NCBI GenBank assembly: GCA_014549065.1
Contig: JACDOX010000161.1
Span: forward strand, 702,198-766,197
DNA from: Cardinalis cardinalis
Lineage: Eukaryota; Chordata; Aves; Passeriformes; Cardinalidae
Direction: 5' to 3'
DNA: 64,000 nt
Positions 11,413-23,480 of this stretch are shown here, in pieces (position 1 is the first letter of the stretch; every line of letters begins with the position of its first letter). The notes below the pieces were generated by a model. The model was not told where the DNA came from and did no database searches. It worked only from the letters and a program-made list of their open reading frames with translations. The translations under genes were made by a program, and so were the position numbers.

Positions 11413-14400
11413 CTTAAAGATGAAATCTAAAGTATCAAAATAATAATAGCAGAAATTTTTAAAAAACCCAAACGCTTCAAAACCAACCCAGTAAAAGGGA
11501 AGTGATTTCTTGTAACACCACAAGAAAATCTTGCGTATTTTAAAAGTAAAAGGAAGAAAACCAAACAAACAGTGGGTTAGATGCTAAGGCTAGTCAGTTG
11601 CAATTAGTAAAGAGGAAAATCACTCTGATTATTTCAGACAATTTCTGAAATCAGCCGAGAGAGCTGGAAGGAGTATTCTTGTGAAGAGACTGTTAGGAAG
11701 AAGGGGAAGAACAGTTTATTGTATTGTTACTACTCAATGCAGCAATTGAGTAGTAATTTGTGCTTAGGTACAGTGGATGACCTGAAGTACTGGGACAAAA
11801 ACCAATAATTCTGGTGCAGAATACAGTACAGTTCTTAATTCTAATGTTTACATTTACTTTCTGACAATTTTTCAAAGTTGTTTACTATATTCAGTTACAT
11901 TTAAATACAGTAAAAAGCTAATTTTGAGCTAAGAAAGTGCAACTAATAAAATCAATTAGAGAAACTCTAACTGATTTTTCTAGCAGTCAGTCACTCACAA
12001 ATGGTCATAAGTTTATTTACCTTTTGATAATTTATAAATTAATGCAATTAAGAGTGATTGGTGTCAGATCATTCTCTGATTATATGTAATATGCTGCCAT
12101 CCATTTTATAGTGTATTTTGTACACATCACATGGTACCATTTCAGTTTTTGACTGAACAATTTATGTCACCAGCAGTATAAAACAGTAGCGTTAGAACCC
12201 ACATTCCTGAGTTTCTCAGCACTGTGTTGTAGTAATGTTTTGGTTTGGTTTTTCTTTTCTAGTGGATAAACCAAACAACTGACAAAGTTGTATTCTAAAT
12301 TTCTTAAATGTATGTAGTATTGAAAAGTGGCTTTCACCAAGCATTCAAGAGCCCAAAGCTAAAATTATCAAGCTTACTAGTGAGTTTTAGAGTGGATAAA
12401 GTTATGGTTATGATTTAGTTAGGTTAGAAATCAAATACATTTGGGCTCAAAATACTTTCTTTTGTTTACTTATCTCTGAGAAAATAGAAAAGGAAATCAT
12501 GACAGAGCTTGTTCCATGCATTAACAACCATACCAATATATAAAGCCAGACAAAAAGGGTGACAAGTATTTCAAAGTTTTTGAGTGCCAAAACCATGGTC
12601 TGTCAGATTTAACATACCTAGTACAACAGTTGCAGAAAATCTGGGTTCTTCAGATTATATAGCCCTGAGGAATTCATTTAGTTTTCATATCTGCTATAAG
12701 TTCAGTGGAGGGTATTTAAAAAAAAAAAAAAAAGTCTTCCGCATCAGTAAAAATATCCCTAGAAATACAGTCTGTTCTTTCAGACTTCATTATCTGGGTT
12801 TCAGTGACTGGTGAGTATGCTCTTGGTTTCAAGAGTAGCTTACCACTGAAGTATTTGCTTTATGTACACAATTACTTTGCCAAAAGCCATTGTGGTTTCT
12901 GAACCGCGTTCCTTTAATATTTGATGCTTGGAAGACAAAACATACAGAATCACAGATCGTTTTTCAAATCTCAGCTTTAGAAAATAATTAAATTATTTTA
13001 GATTGTGGAACACACAGTGCTGCCTCCTGTGCAAAGCACCTACATAATGAACTGTAGATCATTTAATTGTATTAGGTCACTGCTGCTCAATAAAGAGTTT
13101 GTATATAAACTATATATGACTGTGCAAAAGGAAAAAGGGATTGTAGAAGGAGCTAACTGACTCAGGTGTGCATTTGCTAACATAATTTTCAGTATGAACC
13201 AGTGCTGGAAAGACGTTTTATATTCGCTAAATAAACTGACCAAAGAACCATGCAAGCTGCTGTGTGTAGAAGGAAATTAATGGAACTTTTTTGGAGTGAT
13301 AACTGCACGTTTTTACCAGGTAACACCACCTACATGAACTACAGGCTACACAGTAGGGTTAGAGTGTATTAGATGGGTATGGGAGTACCAGACAAAAGAG
13401 TTGGAGAAGTAGTAGCTCTTGCATATGGTAGCGTTGGTAGATAGGATGGCCTAGACTCGCCATGTGTAAAACCTTTAAATTACTATTTTTACTAGGTGTT
13501 TCTGAAATTTTGTGAACATCTGCTTTATTGTATAATCTGAAATTCAAAGGAAGTGCGCTTGAATTATATTGCTATACATAATATAGCCATACATGTTATC
13601 CGTGACATGTGTAATACAGTGTTACCTGTAATAGATCATGCCTCAGCTCTGCTGATGAATTTGAATGTTTTTGGTCTGAAGGTGAACAGTAGAGGACAAC
13701 AGATGCTGGAGGCAGCAGTCTGATCTGGTGGTCTGTTGAACATCCTCTGCAGCTTGGAACACAGTCTATATCCAAGAGGCAGGGCTCTGACTTTCAGATG
13801 ACAGGATGTAAAACACATCCACAGATTTCCTCTTGAGCAGATAGAAGGAACAAGTAAAAAGAAGAAAGAAAACCTGGGATTTTCTTATATAATCTTGTGG
13901 ATCTTAACCTTATCTTCTATGTCTCTTCATTGTAGGCACTTATTTGGACTGAGATGTGTATTAAATAACCTCTAAAAGTGTGTTAAGATGCCGACAGTGT
14001 TTAGCAGTGCCCTCTGCAGGCTTTTTTCTTGGTGGTTAGAGAGAGCTGTAGTAGCTCCGCTCTGTCTTGATTATGTGTTTGTAGTGGTTGAGCAAGTTCT
14101 TTTTAAATATTTTCCTAGCCAAGCATCAGCTGAACTTTGGAATTTTATTCCCAAGCTGCTTGGAAAAATACGCAGAGTGCTGTAAGTGATTCATGAAATG
14201 GCACACAAATTACATGCTTGTTTCAAGAGCCTGGTTCTTATTAGTTTTTGTGTTACAACCATATAGAGTTCTGAGCAACAAGAATTCCAACTCCCCTCTG
14301 TCTTTCCCCTAGAAGCTTATTTCTGTCTGTACTGACCTAGCTGTGTCTAAAAGAAAAAGGTGATCAATTCAGCTTTTAGTTCTTTTGTGAACAGTGATTA

Positions 14401-15992
14401 CACTGAAAAAAAAAATCAACTTTTTTTTAAAGGCCTTTTGTCCCTTTCAGCTAGGTTGATACTGAAATAGAACTGTCCAAACTTCCCTAAAATACAACTG
14501 CAAATACAATGGAAATTGACAGTGTCGGAGAAGGCATCATATTTTGAGCTGTTTCCTGTAGAAGTCCAATGTAAAAGAAATTATTTACAATTCTTTTTTT
14601 ACCTATTTGTTAATAATCTATGTATTGTGGCTTAAAGTACTTTCCAGTTGCGGGACAGAACTTGGAAATAATTTCTTTCTTGGTAAATTACATAAAATTG
14701 ATTGCTCATTCCAAATTGTCATTGTTTAAATGGTAACCCTTTCAGTGCAAAAATATCACCACATAAAATAGAACCTTTTAATTACTGTATTTATTAGTAG
14801 ATTGCTCTCATTCCTGACTGTGCCCTGCACATTAAGCAAAATATGTTTTCTAATTATGAGGCTCAAAACAATGAGGACAGTTACAAGCCAAGAGTTCTGT
14901 CTTCTAGTCTGAGACTGTTCAGGGACATCTTTTTGGTCTCTAGGATGTCATCCAAGTCTTTGCTGCTAAAATCTTACTAAGAATTGTGCATCACCACACT
15001 TAAGTGTGTAAATTATTTAAGGAAACAGATTGGAAGCTTTTGTCAAGCAGAAGCTTGTACTTCAGCAGAAACTGGAGATCTGAAGTGGCAAAAGATGTGA
15101 CATCAGGACTAGCTGAAAATACACACAAAAAAGTGAATGCTGTCAGTTATATTCTTAGATAGACCTGACAAATATTCAATAATCTAAATTAAAAATAAAA
15201 CCATTAAATAAGAATACACTTGAAAAATTATAGAAAGTTGGTTGAGTTTATCCACGTTTAGAAAAATCTGTAGGTATTCTGTAGCCTATTCAGAGGTTTG
15301 ATGTTGGTAAGTCAACACTGTGTGGAGCTGTAGAGCTTGTTCTTCAGTAGATTTAAATTTGCATCAAAACAGCGAAGTGAAAGGAGAACTGCTGCATGAA
15401 CTTCTGCTTTTAGGCTATACTGCAGCAATCACATTTTTTCAGTCACTTAATCATGCCAACCTTTTAGCAGTTCCTTGACAGAGTTAAATAGATATTTTCC
15501 TAATTGTAATCAAAGCTCTCATTTGCAATTAATGAAAAAAAGAGGAGCATTTCAGCTTTTGTAGACCATAACCACAAAAATATGAAGTGGGAAGCAAACT
15601 GGCTGACATGCTGGCAGAAGAAAATACAATTCTGTGCACCAAAGCTTACTAGTTTTGAAAACTGTTAATTTATCATTGGATGCCAGTTTTTCTGCTTGGA
15701 TACTGCTTCATGACTTGGCTTATTACTTAGTTACAGTATATAAATAAGAACATGCAGAAAACTTTCCATTACTCATCTCTTTAGGCATCATACAATGAAA
15801 CATAGCCCCAGTTGTTGTTAAATAATCCTGGGGAGCACAGATCTCGGAGTGACTGGATTACAGCCTTATTAAGAGTATCTACCAGATTTTATTAAGAATA
15901 CTATGCTGCCATATTAAGTGTTATTTTTCTCTTTTACTTATGTGGGTCAGTGAAAAGTTTTGACCAACCCTGAATATATTGAAATTATCTCT

Positions 15993-16033
15993 GTGATGGA
16001 AATGTAGATGGAAATGTGATGGAAATGTAGATG
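15993..16033. repeat. Short tandem duplication
   Basis: A 23-base unit beginning GTGATGGAAATGTAGATG is repeated directly, the second copy incomplete. Consistent with replication slippage. Confidence 0.85.
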
Positions 16034-19000
16034 CAGGCAGGAAGATGTTTAGTCAGAAGACTCAATTAGCAAGCAGGTGCTTTGAGTGCCTTGGCAGCTC
16101 ACATTGGCTTCAGTAGTATGTAAATAGATTCAACTGTTTAGCTATACTTTTTACTGTGACATACTGTACTGATAAAAGGTTTGTATTTATAAGTTAAAAA
16201 TCACTGGCGCATACTTCTAATGCACTTCTAATATCAGCTTTTAAACACTTTTTTAGTCACTGGTGTTTTGCCCTAACAAATGCCAGCTCAATATTACTTT
16301 ACTGATAGTAATAAGAATATTATTTTGTCAGTAAGTTCAAAGTGGTCTTATCACATGAACACAGTGGGCTGTTTTCACCTTTTGATGTCAGCAAGGGCAG
16401 CAAGAAATGATTAAAGGCATCAGGACTGCAGGCTGCTGAGTAGGATATGACCGAGGGTTAAATTCATTGAAAAGAAATGTGAAAAAATATTGTACATGAC
16501 ATGAAAAGGACTGCAAAGGTGAATGTACCTTTGACATATGTGAGTGAGGGTCTGCATATATGTTGATCAGCCAGAGAGGAGGAACAGAATCAGGCCACCT
16601 GTGTGTCCATGCTTATGTGAGTTCAGTTTCTGTTAGTATGAGAGACACAGAAGGAAGAGATGAGGGTGAAACATTGGAAAATCTGTCAAACTCAATGATA
16701 TAAGCAAGGACTGGTATTCACAGTCCTTTCCAGTATAAGACCTAGGAAGTATCCAGGGAAATTTACATTTCGTTAGGTACTAAATAAGCAGTAGGGCAAA
16801 ATCGGTGTGTTCACTTCTTGAGTAGGCTGTTCCATTGCATGTATGTGTTTTCTCACCATTTAATGATTTTTTTCCAAAATCAGTTCATCAGCCAGTATGT
16901 ATTGTTACTTGGTAAGGATGAACAACATTGCCTAAAGTTAAAAATCATAATGCCCAGACTGAAAATCATTGTCATTGCTGTGTTGCCTCCATTTGGAATG
17001 CACATAATTCACAAGCATTCCCCAGTATTAAATGGGGTAAAACTTTAATCCTTCAATCACAGTATCCAATGATCCTCCTTCAGCTTTTACTCAGGCAACA
17101 CATTTCAAAAGGGCATGTTTTATTCTTTTATAGAGTATCCATTTTGAAACCATGTACAAATAGAATTCTAGTTAATCTCTCTTGACATTAAAAAAACAGA
17201 ACCTCAGTGACTCACCAATTACAAATTATTTTAATGGATGGATTTGCAAAATTATATTTTTTGTTTAATTTCCTCTGATGGACATCTGAGAGCTTATAAG
17301 AGGGCATACAGGCAAAACTGCTCTTGCAACCTTGCTTTATCAGCTGGAAGAATTTACCAACTTGCATGGCTTGTAAGCAAGCACAGGACATTAATAACTG
17401 AAGACAGTAGAAAAGTTAGGTTTATAGATCTAGTCCTGCAACTGTTCAGTTTTCGAGCTGCTGTTGAACATAGATACTTGTGACAGCTCAGCACACCTCA
17501 GGATTTAGCTCTGTGAAAAGCAGGTATGCCATTGCTCGTCAAAATCTGGAGAAAAGCTGTATTTAAAAGAAGTCTTGTCTTGAGTCAGGTGACGTCTGAG
17601 ACTTTTATGTCGTCCTTGAAATACTGAGATTTCATCCCTCCTTTCTTGTACTCCCACTAAGAACTAAATTCCAAAATAATAATCCTCTTGCTGAGGCAGC
17701 AAACTAAAATTCCCACATTACAGGCAGAGTCCTGTGCTTTGTTGTAAAGGTCTCAAGAAAAATTTCCAAATGTGACATGCAAATCAGAATTAAGGAGCTG
17801 AAAACTCAGCTTCTGCTGGTAGAATAATGAAGGTGCAGTAATACAGGTTTTTGCACAAGAAGAGAATATTATAATTTCAGTATTGACAAACCCAGTGAAA
17901 ATACTAGCAATCTGGTGTTTCAAGATGTAAATGACAGGAAAAACAGAAACCTCTCTCACGTTGATAGCACTGTTTGGCCTCTTTGATCAGGGCTAGGTGC
18001 ACTAAAAATGTAGGAATACCGGACCTAGATTCCAAAGTTCTCTTGTTACAAAGTACATACTAGCATGCACACATCGCTGCTAGTGCGCAGCAAATATTCT
18101 TAAAAAGAGGACAACACACAGCAAGAATTTTTTTAAAAGTAGAAGAAAGATAACCAGATTTCTCAGTGATATTGTTGTTTTCCCTCACTGTTTCCTATGA
18201 GAAGCTACTTGAGCTGTATTTCTCATGGCATACAGAAACAGCCCTCACATGCCTACAACATCTATGTACAGAGCACAGTGCTTGGGCATCAGACAGCTTG
18301 TCTGGTTGTGTTTAAAATTCTGACTTGAAAAGGCATCTTAGTCAAACAGCATAAAATATTCAGATGTCTGTATTAGTAAAAAAAAATTTTTAGAGACTTA
18401 CTGGCAAGAAAGGGATTATTTGAAACATCAGCCAGACAGTGGTGCTCTGACTTGGTGCTAGTTATAAATGTAAAAAATATTAACAAATATGTTGTCGTTT
18501 CTTTGTTCTTGTGGCTATTTGCACATACTGCTCAAGAGAAATTTGAAATATGAAATATGCAGAGGAGGGCAGCAGGAGAGGAGAAGAAGCAGACAGCAAA
18601 TAGGACTGGAAGCCCTTAGGGTAGCATACAAAAAACCTTTACTAATTTAACTATCAAATTCCTGATTAAAGATCCCCATTAAAATTCTTTGGCTGTTTGA
18701 GGCACACAGTATGCCAGCGCAGCAGTTAAATAACTGCGTATCAGCACAGTTTGCTTAGCTATTTAACTATTTTCTTTTTGCATCCTCAGGGCTGCTTTAG
18801 TCAAACTTGTTTCAGATTTTTAGCAGTATATTCCTTGTTGGAGTGGTGGAGATGATGCAGGAAAGTATCAGTTATTTTCGTCATTTTTTAATAGTACTTG
18901 CTTTGTTCTTGCATTTTGTGGTTTGTTTCATTTTCATTAGTGAGATGTTATTATGAGATATTTGTTGTAATTCTCCATTACTCTGCTTGGTGATAGGTCT

Positions 19001-19845
19001 GTCTGTGGTCAGCTGTGCTGATGATTTATTCAGCTGAAAATCACTTGGCTCTGTACTCTGTGATACCTTGTATAACACTATCTTTTAATTTAAAGGCCTT
19101 GCCTGAACATGATTTTTCAGTAAAGGCAGAACTGCTGCAAAGAAGATCTCTAGCACTTGCTATTGCATTATGAGCCTTGCCAGTCTTTTGGTCTGCTGAC
19201 TTGTGAGAAGCAGCAAAACTGCAAAGTCACACTGTGTGTCTGTCAGAGGCAGATGTCAGATGACATTTCCTTAAATATAACCAAGATTCTTTTGAAAAAG
19301 AGAGAATAGGTCACTAAAGCATGTAACCAATCCTCCTAACTTGAGATACGATCTGTCAGCAGCATTGTGGTCAGTTCAGCAGAACTTAGTGGTAAGAGAA
19401 GCTGGGACAAGGTTTTTTCCTTGATTAATACTTTCAGAAAAAAAAAAAAAACCTTGAGTGGGTGCAGGGATCATGTCAGCTAAATTTCTGCTCAGAATTT
19501 CCTAAAGCTCTGCTGAGATCTCAAACAGTTCTGAATTTCACAAGGAAAAAAGTAGTGCTGCCATGCAATGAAGAATTTACTGACTTAACTTTTGTTAAGA
19601 GACGTTTAGATCTAAATGTGAATAAATATATTTGAGCATATGGGTTTCTTTATTGCGAAAGAAACTCCAAGCCCTTTAATATTTAAAAATGGCAATATGC
19701 ACGGCAGTGGTTAAATACTACAGTTAAAGCAGAAGAAACATGATTACTCCAGAAGTGGCTGCTTGAAAAATAGGACTTATAGGAGTCATCCTACTATAAC
19801 TCAAAGATGATTGCTATTAAAACTAGGAATATTGAACACAAGATG

Positions 19846-20388
19846 TGTTATAGAAGGCAATGGACACCTCATTGGTGGGTGGCTATGTCTAACAGAGGGC
19901 TTTAGCTACCCTGGCCAGACTCACTGGTGAGCCCAGCAGTGCATCCTCTGCCCATGGGCCCACAAACCCACTTTAAGTTTGTGCCCAGGCACCCAAGCAT
20001 TGCCTGAGCCGAGCTGTAGGTAGGTCTGTGCCCAGCTCTGTCCCCTGGCATCCTGACTTGTTTCTTTCCCTGCCTGGGCCATTGGTGTATGCTGTTGTAG
20101 ATTGTCCTGTGTCTGGGCGCGGCTGGCTGTGCCCAGTCAGGACGCCTGGGTGGGTTTTGAACTTGACTCAATCACCTTGACTGAAAAGGGGTTGTTTAGA
20201 GATGTGTTACCAGCCCTTGTCCTACTTAACCTTGGTGTTAAGCCCTGCTGGGGAGGATGTGGTGCTGAGGTTGCCCTCTGTTCCTGGCTCATAGCCCCTC
20301 ATGGGGCAGCCCTGCTCTTGAAGCACACTGACAGTTTACCTTGCAAGGATTGTAAATCTAGTTACATGAGGATTGTAATAAAACTTCA
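19846..20388 (+). mobile_element. Candidate solo LTR
   Basis: A GC-richer block (543 bases) starts TGTTATAG, ends ACTTCA, and carries an AATAAA signal just before its end. It is flanked by AAGATG (19840-19845) and GAGATG (20389-20394), a possible six-base target-site duplication with one mismatch. These are the marks of a solo LTR in plus orientation. I cannot name the family and see no internal retroviral region attached. Confidence 0.45.
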
Positions 20389-20479
20389 GAGATGTGACTT
20401 TTATTTCCTTGATGCCCTTCAGTCTGCTTTTATTCAGGTACATGCTTACCTTCTCCATCAGTAAAATTCATGTGGAAAA

Positions 20480-22860
20480 CATTTCTAGATTCTCAGATAG
20501 GAGATATTGCTGCTTCACCTAAGAAACATGAAGTCAGCTAATTAAATCCCTTTCTAAGGAGATTCTTACTTCTTGTGAAATAGATCAGATGACAAATAGC
20601 AAGATTCAGTACAAAAAAAGTAGTCCGTTTCTCAAGTCTTCTTAGGAAAACTCACACCAAAGATAGAAAAGGGGGCCAAACCTTATTCCTTCTGAAAGCA
20701 GTCATCTGAGTTCTCAATGTAATTACTCTCTCTTTTTCAGAAGCATAGTCAGCTATTTTCTTGCTACTTTCACCTGCAACTGTTTCCCAAAGTTCAAATA
20801 AATGTAGTACTGTGATGGTAGGCTGTATGGCCTGGTCTTGGGCAGACACTTTATAAAAGCAGATTGGGTTTTATAGGGTAAAGTGACTATCAGTCAAACG
20901 TCCCTAGGCCAGCTGTGTCAAGTTGGCAACTTTAGATAAATTACCAGTAATATCACTGATTCCTTTATTAGGAGCTTGTATCACCGTAGCCAGTTTGCCA
21001 GGAAACATTGTTTTTCCCCAGAATGTTTTAAGTTCAGAATTGATGAGTCAGGCTAGTTTCAGCGTTCTGCAATACCAAAAGCAGTGTGCGCCCTCTTCTC
21101 CATCCATCACTGGTGGGTTTTTCAAATAGGGTATTGTTCAAGCTGGGTATTATCCACTCTAGGACATAGCGGACAATACCCAATACAGAGCATTCTGCTG
21201 TAGTACCTGAGGCATGTCAATTAACGAATGAAGCTCAAAACATGCATATCAACAACAGATGCATGACTTACATCAATACCCAGCACACAGCAGATGCATA
21301 GATGATGACCTTTGACTGAAGAATATCCTTGGCCTTTTCTGCATGGTCCTGGGATCCTGTCTGTCTAGTTGATTTTTGTAATCACTTCCTATCATTCTTC
21401 CCAGCTTTCCATATTTGAGTCAAGAAACTTTTAGCTTCTGCCTTGAGGAATTTCCTGTCAGGCCAAATTCACAACTAAAGTGATTTTGGACAATAACCAG
21501 TCGCCTGAAGCACTAGGAGTGTTACATTATCCTAGCACACAGTTTGGCTTCCAGAGTAGTGGTGTCTGCAGTATTAGATAGTCGGCAGTGACTAATTGAG
21601 CAGAGTTGGCTTGTGCCCTTAAGTGGCTTCCACAGTATGTCTTGTTCAAGTCTGCCGTGGCTGAAGAAAGAAAATGCTTCCCAGCCTTGGACTGTTTTCA
21701 CCCTTCTCTCTGCAGTCTCAGATACAATTGTACAACTCAGCATTGTGGAAATCCTGGGGATACCCAGCCCAACTTCCTCCAGTGGAGGTTCTAGGAGGAC
21801 AGGGGCTCTAACCTTCTGTCCTCTTGCAGCTGTTGTCATAAGCATTTTTAGTTTTGGAAAACTGAACAACTCTGTAGAAAAGAAGTTTGAGACTTTTCAT
21901 AAAGGACACAAACAGTTCTTCATACTCTCTAAGATAGTGGCAATTAAAACAATGGAGTGAGTAGTCTCTTTTGAAGTTAAACCTATATTAAGAGAAGAAT
22001 GTATGGGACAGTAGAAATCATTGCAAGTCACAACACATACTAATTTTCATCCATCTCTGTGAAATTTCATTTAAATAAGCTTCTCAGATGGGAATTCACC
22101 AGATTCTTCATCTCTTAGGTTTGGTAAATTAGATTCTGTGCCTGGTTTTGAGCATTTAACTAGACCGGAAGCAGGCTCTAACCCCTGACATCTTCCCCAG
22201 TATCTCAGCAAGGTCTACTCTCTTGCATTTTACTTCACAACTCTTTAGGAGCATAAAGTACATGCATGGCAAACACAGAGGAAATCAAAGACTTTGCTTG
22301 GAGGTCTAAAATGTTGCTTCTGCTCTATAAATTTTTCAGAAAGCTGTCTCGCTTTCTCAGTTTTCTTACCAGTCTGATGAAGATCTGTGCACTAGGACTG
22401 CAATATTTTGGCGTACAGAAGCATGGCTCAGCACTTATGACTTCTTATATGAACTGGGAAGTTCTTTAAACTCACAGTGCTTCATCTGACTTTATTATTT
22501 TCACAAACATTCTGTGTGCCTCTTGAAGAAAAAAAGTGTTGACCTTCTCCTGTTCCCTATTCTCACCAACAGCTTCTCCTTTCTTAGTGATTTTCTGAAG
22601 TTTATACATCTATTCACTGATACCTAGCCTCTGTTTCACCAGGTTTGCATAGTTAAGACAGACAATTATCCATTTCACTTCTATAAGGAGTATGTTCATC
22701 GTATCACCTGAAAAAGGTTGATTTCCTACACAAATACTGTTGTCCAGTAGCACAGAAATCCTCTTGCTAGCAATGTTGTGATTCAAACCCCAGATTTCTG
22801 ACTAGGTAGGTTCCTCCCCTCACCAGTGAAAGCGCCACCTTCACCAGCAGAGACTCAGGT
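20480..22860 (-). pseudogene. Degenerate coding-like tract, unidentified
   Basis: Read on the minus strand, one reading frame is unusually open here: ORFs at 21522-21869 (115 codons) and 20652-20849 (65 codons) share the same frame. Between and around them the stop density over 20480-21960 looks about half of what I would expect by chance, with long protein-like runs. The frame becomes poorer above about 22500. No start, splice sites or known domain are recognisable. It may be an old processed pseudogene, the remains of a mobile-element ORF, or a composition effect. I did not identify a parent gene. Confidence 0.22.
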
Positions 22861-23369
22861 AATCATCTGACCCTACTGCCTGAAAAACACCTGTAAGGAA
22901 TGAGCTTAAGCCCACTGTGCAAATTTCTACTGCATCATTCTTTATGTAAAGTGGCTTCTAACACAGACTTTGCATGAAAGATGTTTCACTTCTCACTTGG
23001 AAAAGCCCATTAAGGAAATATGCTTGTGAGTAAACAAACATTAGCAGCTGAAAATTGCATTGAAAATAAACCCAGAAGTGAACTCAGTAGTTCATTAAAG
23101 TCAGCTTTTAACAATATTTGCACAGTGCACTTACCTGTTTCAGCTACTTTTTACCATATGGCTGTGTATTGAGTTTGAGTGAAATATTAACAAGCAATGG
23201 CTATAAAAAAGTATTACACAACATGCTTGACATATGGTGAGGGAAACCAGGATATCTTGTTGAACCACATTGTAGTCATTGATCTAAGGCTATACTTTAA
23301 GGCCACATGTTCATCAGAGTAAAAGAAAAATCAGATAATTACAAAGGATATGGAAGGTAATTTGAGCAA

Positions 23370-23480
23370 CAAGTTGACAATCAAAGGTCATTTTGGGTTA
23401 GAAGGGACTTCTAAGATTGCTTAGTTCATCCCCATCCCCCCAGAAGGAAAAGACAAGTTAGACTTACTCCTGTAACAGTG
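23370..23480 (-). mobile_element. CR1 LINE 3' fragment
   Basis: The plus strand reads TTTTGGGTTAGAAGGGACTT followed by a CTAAGATTGCTTAGTTCATCC segment, the reverse complement of the conserved CR1 3' end. The copy is short, 5'-truncated and diverged. Confidence 0.7.

Larger units (their letters stand above)
8628..19845. other. Intergenic DNA between RIC1 and PDCD1LG2, left part
   Basis: About 11 kb of AT-rich sequence with no recognisable gene. Apart from the exon-like ORF at 11194-11412 and a short tandem repeat at 15993-16033, I see nothing with coding or structured character. Poly-A runs at about 12720 and 19440 are unremarkable. Confidence 0.6.
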
